Shown: positions 5,094-13,331, counted from the stretch's first letter. The stretch is 42,253 bases of DNA from an uncultured Pelagibacteraceae bacterium (GCA_902626575.1 CACOFY010000006.1:1-42253); one strand, 5' to 3'. Numbers and translations: made by a program. Notes: generated by a model not told the origin, from the sequence alone.

Positions 5094-7574
5094 ATGGGTT
5101 CAAAAGAGACAGATGCAAGAATAAGAATTGATAAAATGTTACTTGAGTCAGGGTGGAAACTACCTGGATGGCACAAAGATAAAGAAATTAATGTAAAAAC
5201 TGAGATTAAAAACGAACATGGAGAGGCAGATTATGTATTATTAAATTCGAAAGGATTTTTTCTTTGTACAGTTGAGGCAAAAAATAGTTCCAAATCTCCA
5301 CTAGTTGGAAAAGAAAAATCAAGAGAATACGCTCAATCTCTAAGATCAAGATTTATAATTTTATCCAATGGTATTAAGCACTATTTGTGGGATACAAAAC
5401 TAGGCAATCCACATTTAATAGATAGATTACCAACTCAAAAATACTTAGAATTAAGAGGAGAGTCTTTTAACCCACCAAGAGACGAAGATGAAGATGTTAA
5501 TAATGATTATTTAACGCTTACTCAATTTCCCGAATATAAAAAAAATCCTGATTTTAATAATGAGGATAAAAAGGCAAATTTCATTAAAAAAAATAAACTG
5601 AAATTTTTAAGAGATTATCAAGTCAAAGCAATTCAAGCAATAAAGAATAAAATTAAAGATGGTGGAGATAGATTTCTTTTAGAAATGGCGACTGGAACTG
5701 GGAAAACTAATACCTCTGCCGCAATAATAAAAATGTTTTTAAGATTGTATAAAGTAAAAAGAGTTCTGTTTTTAGTAGATAGATTAGAGTTAGAAACCCA
5801 AGCAAAAAAGGAATTTGAAGAAGTTTTAAAAAATGACTTTAAAACAGTTATTTGGAAAGAAAATAAAGATGATTGGAGAAAAGCAGAAATTGTTATTTCA
5901 ACTGTACAATCATTTACCAAACACAATAAATATAAGAGAATATTTCAACCAAATGATTTTGATTTTGTTATTTCAGATGAAGCACATAGAAGTTTAGGAC
6001 TTAGAAGTAGAAATGTTTTTGAATATTTTGTTGGATTTAAATTAGGTTTAACTGCAACTCCTAGAGATTTCTTAAAATCTGTGGATGCTGACAACATGTC
6101 TGTATCTGATCCTAAACAATTAGAGAGAAGATTAATTTTAGATACATACACAATATTTGGTTGTGAAGATGGAGAACCAACTTTTAAATATACTTTAGCA
6201 GATGGAGTAAGGGACGGATTTTTGGTAAATCCAACTGTTATAGATGTAGAGACAGGTCTTTCCGCAGAAATGATGAAAGAAGAAGGGTTATCATTTAAGG
6301 GTGTTGATGAAGAAGGTAATGATCTTGAAGAAGAAGTTTTTACAAAAAAAGATTATGAAAAAAGATTTAAATCTCATGAAACAAATTTATCTTTTTGTAA
6401 TGCGTTTATTAAAAACGCTTTATTAGATCCCTTTACAGGTGAAATCGGAAAAACGCTGATTTTTTGTGTATCTCAAAATCATGCAGAGAGAATTACACAA
6501 ATTTTAAATGAACTTGCAGAAAAAGAATTTCCAAAAAGATATAACTCAGATTTTGCAGTTCAGGTTACTTCTAGCGTAGACTCGATGAATCCTCAACAGA
6601 TGACTGTTGATTTTTCAAATAATAATCTTTTAGGAAACTCTCCATTAAACCCTTTATACAAAACTTCAAAAGCAAGAGTTTGTGTAACAGTTGCTATGAT
6701 GACAACAGGTTATGATTGCAGGGATATATTAAATATTTGTTTAATGAGACCTGTTTTTTCACCTTCAGAATTTATTCAAATGAAAGGAAGGGGAACAAGA
6801 ATATTTGATTTTACTGAATGCTGGATATCAAAAAATGATATTCCTGAAATTGATTATCCAGAAAAACAAAGTTTTAAACTTTTTGATTATTTTCATAACT
6901 ATCATTACTTTGAAAATGAGTTCAATTATGATGAAAAACTAAAATTACCTGAACCAAGAAAAATCCCTCCAGCACCTCCTCCGCCCCCACCTAACGATCT
7001 AGTATATAATTTAGAAAAGGATCCAGTTAAGAAAACTGAGGAAATTTTTATTCCTCAAACTGGCATGAGAATAGATAGAGAATTATATAAGTCTTTTAAA
7101 GATAGAGTTATTAACGATGAGGTATTGAAAAAGTTGGTTGAAGAACAAGCATTTAATAAAGCAGATGAATACTTAAAACAAAACATACTTAATAAATCAG
7201 AGACAAAATTTTCTATAGATAAACTTAGAAAATCTCTTGGATTAGATATTAATATTTCGATCAAAGAACTGCTGTTATATGCATTTGGATTTATTGATAA
7301 AATTAAAAGTAAAGATGAAATAATTTTAGATGAGCATGAAAAATTAGATGATAAATTCAAATTTAATGATAATGAGTTTTACGAGAGCAAACAGGTTCTA
7401 GAAGCATACGTTACTGATAAAAGTTTTAGAGAAATAATTGATAACAAAAAATTTGCTGAGTTAAATACACATCCATCTGGTGAGTTTTTTAAAAAACTAT
7501 CACCTGAAGTAAGAGAGAAATTACCTTCATATATTAAAGAAAATATTGATATAAACAGATTTATAAATGCTTGA
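5094..7574 (+). CDS. hsdR: Type I restriction enzyme R subunit (EcoEI type)
   Basis: This 826-residue motor and nuclease subunit cuts unmodified foreign DNA after ATP-driven translocation. Seen: an N-terminal PD-(D/E)XK domain with D46 and E61-x-K63 (GEAD ... VEAK); Walker A ATGTGKT (199-205); DEAH box (295-298); GLTATPRDF; and the helicase motif VI region QMKGRGTR (562-569). A proline-rich hinge (PPAPPPPPP) near residue 626 leads to a C-terminal domain of the kind EcoEI-type HsdR uses to bind the methylase. Length fits the family. It overlaps the next gene by 8 bp, so the two are translationally coupled. The start ATG lies 38 bp beyond the last arm repeat, so transcription must start in or near the cassette end. 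Confidence 0.93.
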   Translation: MGSKETDARIRIDKMLLESGWKLPGWHKDKEINVKTEIKNEHGEADYVLLNSKGFFLCTVEAKNSSKSPLVGKEKSREYAQSLRSRFIILSNGIKHYLWDTKLGNPHLIDRLPTQKYLELRGESFNPPRDEDEDVNNDYLTLTQFPEYKKNPDFNNEDKKANFIKKNKLKFLRDYQVKAIQAIKNKIKDGGDRFLLEMATGTGKTNTSAAIIKMFLRLYKVKRVLFLVDRLELETQAKKEFEEVLKNDFKTVIWKENKDDWRKAEIVISTVQSFTKHNKYKRIFQPNDFDFVISDEAHRSLGLRSRNVFEYFVGFKLGLTATPRDFLKSVDADNMSVSDPKQLERRLILDTYTIFGCEDGEPTFKYTLADGVRDGFLVNPTVIDVETGLSAEMMKEEGLSFKGVDEEGNDLEEEVFTKKDYEKRFKSHETNLSFCNAFIKNALLDPFTGEIGKTLIFCVSQNHAERITQILNELAEKEFPKRYNSDFAVQVTSSVDSMNPQQMTVDFSNNNLLGNSPLNPLYKTSKARVCVTVAMMTTGYDCRDILNICLMRPVFSPSEFIQMKGRGTRIFDFTECWISKNDIPEIDYPEKQSFKLFDYFHNYHYFENEFNYDEKLKLPEPRKIPPAPPPPPPNDLVYNLEKDPVKKTEEIFIPQTGMRIDRELYKSFKDRVINDEVLKKLVEEQAFNKADEYLKQNILNKSETKFSIDKLRKSLGLDINISIKELLLYAFGFIDKIKSKDEIILDEHEKLDDKFKFNDNEFYESKQVLEAYVTDKSFREIIDNKKFAELNTHPSGEFFKKLSPEVREKLPSYIKENIDINRFINA

Positions 7575-10011
7575 TAACGAAACAAAACGACGGATTAATA
7601 GTTTAAGAGATATTCTTGTAGGTAAACTACCAGATCCAAAAGCACAAGTTGAACAAATTACTAATGGTCTAATTTATAAGTTTATGAACGACATGGATGA
7701 TGAATCAGTCTCTATGGGTGGTAAAGCAACTTATTTTTCAGGTAAATTTAAGAAATATTCTTGGAAGCATTTGATGGATACAAAAACAAGTGGTGTTGAA
7801 AAGGTTTCTCTTTATTCAGAAGCAATAGAACAGATGTATAACAATGAAAATCTTCCAGAGTTATTTAGAGAGATATTTAAGAACTCATTTCTTCCATTCA
7901 AAGATCCATCCACTTTAAATATGTTTTTAAAAGAGATTAACGAATTTAATTACTCTAATTCAGAAAAACTTGGTGATGCATTTGAGTACTTACTATCTTT
8001 TATGGGTTCACAAGGTGATGCAGGTCAATTTAGAACACCTAGACATATAATTGATTTTATTGTTGAAATAGTTAATCCACAAAAGAATGAAACTATATTA
8101 GACCCTGCTTGTGGTACTGCAGGATTTTTAATTAGTTCTTACAAACACATTTTAAATCAAAATACTAAAAAAAATTTAGGAGATGGATTAACTGCATCAG
8201 ATAGAAAAAAGATTGGTGAAAATTTAAATGGTTATGACATTTCTCCTGATATGGTGAAAATGTCATTAGTAAATATGTACTTGCATAAATTTACTAATCC
8301 TAAAATTAATGAATACGATACACTTTCAAGCGAAGAAAGATGGAATGAGTATTATGATGTAATGCTTGCTAATCCTCCATTCTTTTCTCCAAAAGGTGGA
8401 ATTACTCCTCACAATAGATTTGGTGTTAAATCTACAAAGGCAGAAGTATTGTTCGTAGATTATATCAACGAACATTTAAAACCTAATGGTCGGGCAGGAA
8501 TAATTATACCCGAAGGTGTTATCTTTCAAACAGGAACTGCGTACAAACAATTAAGAAAAAAACTCATTGAAAATTCATTAGTTGGAGTTGTGTCTTTACC
8601 AGCGGGTGTCTTCAATCCTTATTCTGGTGTAAAAACATCAATATTAATACTAGATAAAAAAAATAAAAATATTGATAAAATATTTTTTGCTGATGTAAAA
8701 AATGATGGATTTAGTCTTGGTGCTCAAAGAAATCCTATAAAACAAAATGACTTGCCTGGTATTACTTCTTCTTTAAAAGATTTATCAAAAATAGAAAACA
8801 ATCAGCATATAACTTTAATAGATAAAAAAGAGATAATTGATAATGAAAATTTAAATTTATCCTTAAACCATTACTCTAAATCTGACATAAAAAGTAATTA
8901 CAAAATAGTAAAACTTAAAGATGTTTTAAAAGATAAACCAATATATGGTTCTGGTGCAAGTAAAACTGATTATGACAAGAAGGTAAGATATTTAAGAATA
9001 ACAGATATTAATCAATATGGACAGTTAAAATCTGATAATATTGTTTCTCCTTCCAAAATTGAAAAAGAATATTTTTTAAAATTCAACGATATTTTGTTTG
9101 CAAGGTCAGGTTCTGTAGGAAGGTGTTATCTACACAAAGAATTAAATGGAAATTATCAATTTGCAGGATACCTAATTAAATTTCCTTTAAATGAAAAATT
9201 AATTAATTCTAATTATCTTTTCTATATTTCAAAAAGTAATTTTTATTCTGAGTGGATAGAAAGTATTAAAAAACAAGGAACTATTTCAAACATAAATGCT
9301 AAAGAATATTCATTATTTGAATTTCCGCTTCCACCTTTAGAAACACAAAACCAAATAGTAGAAGAATTAGATGCTTATCAAAATATTATTGATGGATGTA
9401 GACAAGTTATAGATAACTATAAACCTTCAATTGATATTGACCCAAGTTGGGAAATGGTTGATTTGGGTAGTGTTGTTAAAACTACATCAGGAGGCACACC
9501 TTTAAAGAGTAAATCTGAATATTATCAAAATGGGACTATTCCTTGGATGAGAAGTGGAGAGGTAAATCAAGGAATAATTAAAGATATAAAGTTCAAAATA
9601 ACAGAAGAAGGTCTCAAAAATTCTTCTGCAAAAATCTTCCCTATCAACACTGTCTGTATTGCAATGTACGGAGCAACTGCAGGAAAAGTAGGTTTGCTAA
9701 AAGTTGAAACTTCTTCAAATCAAGCAGTTTGTGGAATATTGCCATCAAAAAATTATTTACCTGAATTTCTATATTATTTTTTAAGAGGAAAAGAAAAAGA
9801 ATTGGTGTCCAAAAGTGTAGGTGGAGCACAACCAAACATAAGTCAAAATATTATTAAATCAATTTTGATACCTAATATATCTATTGAAGAACAGAAAAAA
9901 ATATTAGAAGATTCTATACTGAATGAAAGAACAGTTAATGCGAATTACAATTTGAAAGAATTTTATACCAAAAAGATAGGTAAAAAAATTGATTCCCTTT
10001 GGTCAAATTAG
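7567..10011 (+). CDS. hsdM: Type I DNA N6-adenine methyltransferase fused to specificity subunit
   Basis: This 814-residue protein combines HsdM and HsdS. Residues about 1-440 are HsdM: an N-terminal helical domain, the SAM-binding motif DPACGTAGF (179-187) and the catalytic NPPF (269-272). Residues about 443-625 and 628-800 are two target-recognition units with the usual HsdS marks (WEMVDLGSVVKTTSGGTP; FPLPPLETQNQIVEELD helix; ISQNIIKSILIPN). Two TRDs predict a bipartite target. M and S are normally separate genes, so one polypeptide fixes their ratio at 1:1, whereas classical enzymes are M2S. It would methylate adenine for self-protection and guide HsdR. The start ATG overlaps the end of hsdR; the stop codon lies at the edge of a 26-nt hairpin. 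Confidence 0.92.
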   Translation: MLDNETKRRINSLRDILVGKLPDPKAQVEQITNGLIYKFMNDMDDESVSMGGKATYFSGKFKKYSWKHLMDTKTSGVEKVSLYSEAIEQMYNNENLPELFREIFKNSFLPFKDPSTLNMFLKEINEFNYSNSEKLGDAFEYLLSFMGSQGDAGQFRTPRHIIDFIVEIVNPQKNETILDPACGTAGFLISSYKHILNQNTKKNLGDGLTASDRKKIGENLNGYDISPDMVKMSLVNMYLHKFTNPKINEYDTLSSEERWNEYYDVMLANPPFFSPKGGITPHNRFGVKSTKAEVLFVDYINEHLKPNGRAGIIIPEGVIFQTGTAYKQLRKKLIENSLVGVVSLPAGVFNPYSGVKTSILILDKKNKNIDKIFFADVKNDGFSLGAQRNPIKQNDLPGITSSLKDLSKIENNQHITLIDKKEIIDNENLNLSLNHYSKSDIKSNYKIVKLKDVLKDKPIYGSGASKTDYDKKVRYLRITDINQYGQLKSDNIVSPSKIEKEYFLKFNDILFARSGSVGRCYLHKELNGNYQFAGYLIKFPLNEKLINSNYLFYISKSNFYSEWIESIKKQGTISNINAKEYSLFEFPLPPLETQNQIVEELDAYQNIIDGCRQVIDNYKPSIDIDPSWEMVDLGSVVKTTSGGTPLKSKSEYYQNGTIPWMRSGEVNQGIIKDIKFKITEEGLKNSSAKIFPINTVCIAMYGATAGKVGLLKVETSSNQAVCGILPSKNYLPEFLYYFLRGKEKELVSKSVGGAQPNISQNIIKSILIPNISIEEQKKILEDSILNERTVNANYNLKEFYTKKIGKKIDSLWSN

Positions 10012-10036
10012 TTATACTTGCAAATGCGACTATAAC
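10011..10036. terminator. 26-nt hairpin at end of hsdMS, copy of 4126-4151
   Basis: Stem arms GTTATACTTGCA and TGCGACTATAAC with an AA loop and one C-C mismatch. The loop-side GCAAATGC and the outer GTTATA/TATAAC match the other copy, while inner positions differ, so the pairing is kept more than the sequence. Its first G is the last base of the hsdMS stop codon. Probable transcript end for the restriction operon, no U-tract. Confidence 0.5.
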
Positions 10037-10056
10037 GGTTCGGAACTAGACTTCAA

Positions 10057-10149
10057 ACTTCGTGTAAACTTCGTGTAAAACTTCGTGCTGTTCCTAAATT
10101 GATATTTGAATTGGATTAACGATTTCCGTTGGTTAAGGGGCGTTCTGTT
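10057..10149 (+). repeat. Right end of cassette 4 with arm repeats and core R5
   Basis: Arms at 10057-10066, 10068-10077 and 10080-10088, a conserved spacer, then the core at 10137-10149 that is also ssrA sequence. Spacing is identical to 4849-4941. This is the cassette-genome junction on the tmRNA side. Confidence 0.85.
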
Positions 10150-10393
10150 GCCAGGTGCCCCGAACCCCGTTACTTAATTAATAAATTAATTAAGCAGCAA
10201 GAGCAAATTTATCATTTGCAATTATAAAATAGCCCGTCACGGTGGAACAATCCCGAACGAAAGAAAGACTTTTACACATCCGTCGATCCTAGTTCACCCC
10301 CATAAGTTGTAAATGGTGGAGGTGGTGGGTACTGCCCCCACGTCCGCAATGTTTATTACGAAATTCGTTTATCGTCGTAGTTGGAAAACCAAC
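10137..10393 (-). ncRNA. ssrA: tmRNA, circularly permuted two-piece form
   Basis: tmRNA rescues stalled ribosomes and tags the nascent protein. Read on the minus strand, the acceptor piece comes first (about 10393-10314, ending TCCACCA), then a 12-nt spacer (10313-10302), then the coding piece from 10301 (GGGGGTGAACTAGGATCGAC). The 7-bp acceptor stem GGGGGTG/CACCTCC includes the G3-U70 pair that marks alanine acceptance. The T-stem is GTGGG/CCCAC with an unusual loop GGCAGTA. The tag frame is at 10190-10219, followed by an AT hairpin (TTAATTAA arms) and an H-type pseudoknot (10137-10165: GTTC/GAAC and GGGGC/GCCCC). The two-piece layout is known for alphaproteobacteria. The 5' end is inferred from the promoter; the 3' end is set at the pseudoknot, so both are approximate. 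Its 3' part is the insertion target of the neighbouring cassettes. Confidence 0.93.
10190..10219 (-). other. tmRNA proteolysis-tag reading frame
   Basis: The ten codons GCA to TAA encode ANDKFALAA plus stop. With the alanine carried by the charged tmRNA this gives a 10-residue tag. The AND start and ALAA end agree with known tags recognised by ClpXP/ClpAP and SspB-type adaptors; the middle is shorter than that of E. coli (ANDENYALAA). Confidence 0.93.
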
Positions 10394-10399
10394 ATTAAT

Positions 10400-10427
10400 A
10401 ATATAAAACGTTATTTATTAGATTCAA
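10400..10427 (-). promoter_or_regulatory. Candidate ssrA promoter overlapping the thyX 5' region
   Basis: On the minus strand TTGAAT (10427-10422) and TATATT (10405-10400) are spaced 16 bp and would start RNA near 10393, just upstream of the acceptor piece. The divergent thyX start codon is at 10438, so the two transcription units share about 45 bp and may compete or be co-regulated. Confidence 0.45.
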
Positions 10428-10437
10428 TAAGTTATTC

Positions 10438-11385
10438 ATGAAATTAACAAAAGAACAACAACAAGAAATAGAAAATCTTAAAGGTCAAAAAAATACTACT
10501 AAACGCGTAGTAGCACCAGAATTGGAGAAAATTTTATTTGATGCTATACCTGTTCTTGATCATGGTTTTATTAGAGTAGTTGACTACATGGGGGACGATA
10601 CCTCGATAGTTCAAGCTGCAAGAGTTTCTTATGGGAAAGGCACAAAACAAGTTTCAACCGACTCAGGCTTAATTAAATATTTAATGAGACACTGGCACAG
10701 CACACCTTTTGAAATGTGTGAGATTAAATATCATGTGAAGCTTCCTATATTTATAGCAAGACAATGGATTAGGCATAGAACTGCAAACGTCAACGAATAT
10801 TCTGCAAGATATTCAATTTTAGATAAAGAATTTTATCTTCCTTCTAATAAAAATCTTGCAGCCCAATCTCAAAATAATAGACAGGGACGGGGAGATATTA
10901 TCGATAGTGATCAAGCAAAGGAGGTTTTAAACTTATTAAAATCTGATGCTGAAAGAACCTATGAAAATTATGAAAAAATGTTGAATCAAAGGTATGATGG
11001 TTCAGTTATTGACAAAAAAAAATCAGGTCTCGCTAGAGAACTTGCGAGAATGAATTTAACATTAAACACATACACTCAGTGGTACTGGAAAACCGATTTA
11101 TTAAATTTAATGAATTTTTTAAGATTAAGAGTCGATCATCATGCACAATACGAAATAAGAGCTTATGCAGATGTTATGTTAGATACTTTAAAAAGATGGG
11201 TACCAATTACATATGAAGCGTTCATGGATTACAGAGTAGGAGGTACAGAAGTATCTTCTAAAGGAAAAACTGTGATCCAAAAATTAATTCAAAATAAAAA
11301 AGTTTCTTTAGACGATTCTGGACTTTCAAAGAGGGAATGGAATGAATTAATGGAAGCTATGAACCTTAAAGATAAGATGATTTAA
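10438..11385 (+). CDS. thyX: Flavin-dependent thymidylate synthase ThyX
   Basis: This 315-residue enzyme makes dTMP from dUMP using methylene-tetrahydrofolate, FAD and NADPH. The family signature RHRx7S is present as [11 protein letters not shown] (112-122), followed by ARYS; the flanking WHSTPFE (86-92) and the late [13 protein letters not shown] are also typical. The length suits alphaproteobacterial ThyX, which has N- and C-terminal extensions beyond the 220-250-residue core. The start ATG is 45 bp from the inferred tmRNA 5' end. No Shine-Dalgarno is seen. Its 3' end overlaps the convergent mrp gene by 20 bp. It lets the cell make thymidylate without ThyA. Confidence 0.95.
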   Translation: MKLTKEQQQEIENLKGQKNTTKRVVAPELEKILFDAIPVLDHGFIRVVDYMGDDTSIVQAARVSYGKGTKQVSTDSGLIKYLMRHWHSTPFEMCEIKYHVKLPIFIARQWIRHRTANVNEYSARYSILDKEFYLPSNKNLAAQSQNNRQGRGDIIDSDQAKEVLNLLKSDAERTYENYEKMLNQRYDGSVIDKKKSGLARELARMNLTLNTYTQWYWKTDLLNLMNFLRLRVDHHAQYEIRAYADVMLDTLKRWVPITYEAFMDYRVGGTEVSSKGKTVIQKLIQNKKVSLDDSGLSKREWNELMEAMNLKDKMI

Positions 11386-12157
11386 TTTTTTCTGCGAAAT
11401 TTTTGTAAATTTTGGATACTTCATGGCCTGGATCACTTTCAACTATAGGCTTTCCATAATCTCCTTTTTTTCCAACATCTGGGTTAAGAGGTATTTCACC
11501 TAAAAATGTTTTATTAAATTGTTCTGCTGTTCTTTTTACACCACCCTCACCAAAGATGGGGTATTTTTTTTTATCATCTCCAATAAAATAACTCATATTA
11601 TCTACAAGCCCAATAATATCAACACCTAACTTATCAAACATTTTTATTCCTCTGATCACATCTTGAAGAGCAATCTCTTGAGGTGTTGATACTATAATTG
11701 CTCCATCCACTTTTATTTCCTGAGCAAAAGTGAGTTGTGTATCACCTGTACCAGGTGGCATATCAACAATAATAAAATCAAGATTTTTCCAGTCAACTTT
11801 TTGCGTAAAAGTTTTAATTGCACTGGTGACCATAGGACCTCGCCAAATCATCGGTGTATCTTCTTCTGTTAAGAACCCAATTGACATGCACTGCACATCA
11901 TATTTATTAATTGGAATTAATTTCCCCTCTTCAGTTTTTGGCTTTTCATTTATTGAAAATAATTTGGGTAAAGAGGGCCCATAAATATCGGCATCTAACA
12001 AACCTACTTTACAACCAATATTTTTAAGTGCTAATGCCAAATTAGTTGCAAAAGTTGATTTGCCAACACCACCTTTTGCACTTGATATAGCTATTGTAAA
12101 TTTTGTACCGTTTATTGGGTTTTTTATGAACTTTTTTTGTTTAATTTTAGGTTCCAT
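11366..12157 (-). CDS. mrp: Mrp/ApbC P-loop ATPase, Fe-S cluster carrier
   Basis: This 263-residue cytosolic ATPase of the Mrp/NBP35 family is thought to carry or insert Fe-S clusters. Seen: the deviant Walker A KGGVGKST (28-35), [12 protein letters not shown] (55-66) and VDMPPGTGD (131-139). The CxxC normally found after NMSYF is absent: residues 187-203 read [18 protein letters not shown] recall that many alphaproteobacterial Mrp proteins also lack it, so this is a lineage trait rather than damage. The usual N-terminal MIP18 domain is also missing, so the protein is the ATPase core only. It overlaps thyX tail to tail by 20 bp and is divergent from hflK across a 78-bp spacer. Confidence 0.93.
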   Translation of the reverse strand: MEPKIKQKKFIKNPINGTKFTIAISSAKGGVGKSTFATNLALALKNIGCKVGLLDADIYGPSLPKLFSINEKPKTEEGKLIPINKYDVQCMSIGFLTEEDTPMIWRGPMVTSAIKTFTQKVDWKNLDFIIVDMPPGTGDTQLTFAQEIKVDGAIIVSTPQEIALQDVIRGIKMFDKLGVDIIGLVDNMSYFIGDDKKKYPIFGEGGVKRTAEQFNKTFLGEIPLNPDVGKKGDYGKPIVESDPGHEVSKIYKNFAEKIKSSYL

Positions 12158-12180
12158 TGTCTCAGTTAATGTTATTTATA

Positions 12181-12228
12181 ACTTATATAAGTAACTTATC
12201 TTGTTTTTCAAATTAAAGACACTATATA
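12181..12228. promoter_or_regulatory. mrp-hflK divergent regulatory spacer
   Basis: The spacer holds a perfect palindrome ACTTATATAAGT (12181-12192) and, for hflK, TTGTTT (12201-12206) with TATATA (12223-12228) spaced 16 bp. That promoter would start RNA at about 12235, next to the hflK ATG at 12236. The palindrome could bind a regulator of both genes. Confidence 0.4.
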
Positions 12229-12235
12229 GAGTCCA

Positions 12236-13330
12236 ATGGTAGATGATTTCAAAAGTAGAGGTGGAAGTCCTTGGGGGTCTCCCCCGGGTGGAGGAAATGG
12301 TTCAGGTAGAAAAGGACCAACACCACCGGATATTGACGAAATCATAAGAACTGCTCAGGAAAAAATTAAAAAATTTATGCCTGGTAATTTTCAAGGTGGT
12401 AATAAGCCTATATTATTTGGTCTAATAGTTCTTTTAATTGTTTGGGCTTTAAGTGGTCTATATAGAGTATTACCAGATGAGCAAGGAGTAGTATTAAGAT
12501 TTGGTAAGTTTACATCGACAACTCAACCAGGTTTAAATTACCACATTCCTTTCCCAATAGAGAGTGTTCTTACACCTAAAGTCACAAAAGTTAATAGAAT
12601 AGATATAGGTTTTAGATCAGAAAGAGATAGCGGTTTCAGTTCAAGTGGAGTTGCTGATGTGCCTGAGGAAAGTTTGATGTTAACTGGAGATGAAAATATT
12701 GTAAATATAGACTTTTCAGTTTTTTGGGTGATTAAAGATGCTGGAAATTTTTTATTTAAAATTCAAGATCCTGAAGGAACGGTTAAAGCTGCAGCAGAAA
12801 CAGCTATGAGAGAAGTTATTGCAAGAAGTGATATTCAACCAATTTTAACAGAGGGAAGGTCAAAAATTGAGATAGATACACAAGAAATTATACAAAATAT
12901 TCTAGATGAGTACAGTTCAGGAATTGAAATAACGCAGGTCCAAACTCAAAAGGCTGATCCACCAGATCAAGTTATAGATGCATTCAGAGACGTTCAAGCT
13001 GCAAGAGCTGATATGGAGAGATCAAAGAATGAAGCTGAAGCATATGCAAATGATGTAATTCCAAGAGCTAGAGGAGAGGCACAAAAAATTTTACAAGCTG
13101 CAGAAGCATATAAAAAAGAAGTAGTTGCTAAAGCAGAAGGTGAAGCTAGTAGATTTTTAGCAATATTTAATGAGTACAAAAACGCAAAAAAAGTAACTCA
13201 AGAAAGAATGTATTTGGAAACTATGGAAAAAGTTTTAGCTGATATTGATAAAGTTATTATTGATAAAGAAGCAGGATCTGGAGTTGTTCCATACCTTCCA
13301 CTTCCTGAATTAAAAAAGGCAACAAATTAA
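12236..13330 (+). CDS. hflK: HflK, membrane protease regulator (SPFH/prohibitin family)
   Basis: This 364-residue protein forms with HflC a large membrane cage that controls the AAA protease FtsH. Seen: a Gly/Pro-rich cytosolic N-terminus (residues 9-28), one transmembrane helix (about 58-75), then the SPFH domain beginning RVLPDEQGVVLRFGKF, and a long Ala/Glu-rich coiled coil (about 255-310). It begins two bases before the predicted RNA start is complete, with no Shine-Dalgarno, so translation may be leaderless. hflC follows after 1 bp, making a classic hflKC pair. Confidence 0.95.
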   Translation: MVDDFKSRGGSPWGSPPGGGNGSGRKGPTPPDIDEIIRTAQEKIKKFMPGNFQGGNKPILFGLIVLLIVWALSGLYRVLPDEQGVVLRFGKFTSTTQPGLNYHIPFPIESVLTPKVTKVNRIDIGFRSERDSGFSSSGVADVPEESLMLTGDENIVNIDFSVFWVIKDAGNFLFKIQDPEGTVKAAAETAMREVIARSDIQPILTEGRSKIEIDTQEIIQNILDEYSSGIEITQVQTQKADPPDQVIDAFRDVQAARADMERSKNEAEAYANDVIPRARGEAQKILQAAEAYKKEVVAKAEGEASRFLAIFNEYKNAKKVTQERMYLETMEKVLADIDKVIIDKEAGSGVVPYLPLPELKKATN

Positions 13331-13331
13331 T

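Larger units (their letters stand above)
4929..10136. mobile_element. Cassette 4: type I restriction-modification island abutting ssrA
   Basis: This 5208-bp unit is bounded by core R4 on the left and core R5, inside ssrA, on the right, with both ends carrying arm repeats. It encodes only HsdR and an HsdM-HsdS fusion. Being next to the intact tmRNA and having well-preserved ends, it is inferred to be the latest insertion. No integrase or excisionase is found within it. Confidence 0.72.

Noticed and set aside
1..10136. Prophage
   Set aside because: No capsid, terminase, portal, tail, lysis or integrase genes are seen; cargo and end structure fit small cassettes instead.
11777..11850. Broken or degenerate Mrp because the CxxC is missing
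   Set aside because: All ATPase motifs are intact, and I recall the cysteines being absent in many alphaproteobacterial Mrp proteins, so it is not a sign of decay.
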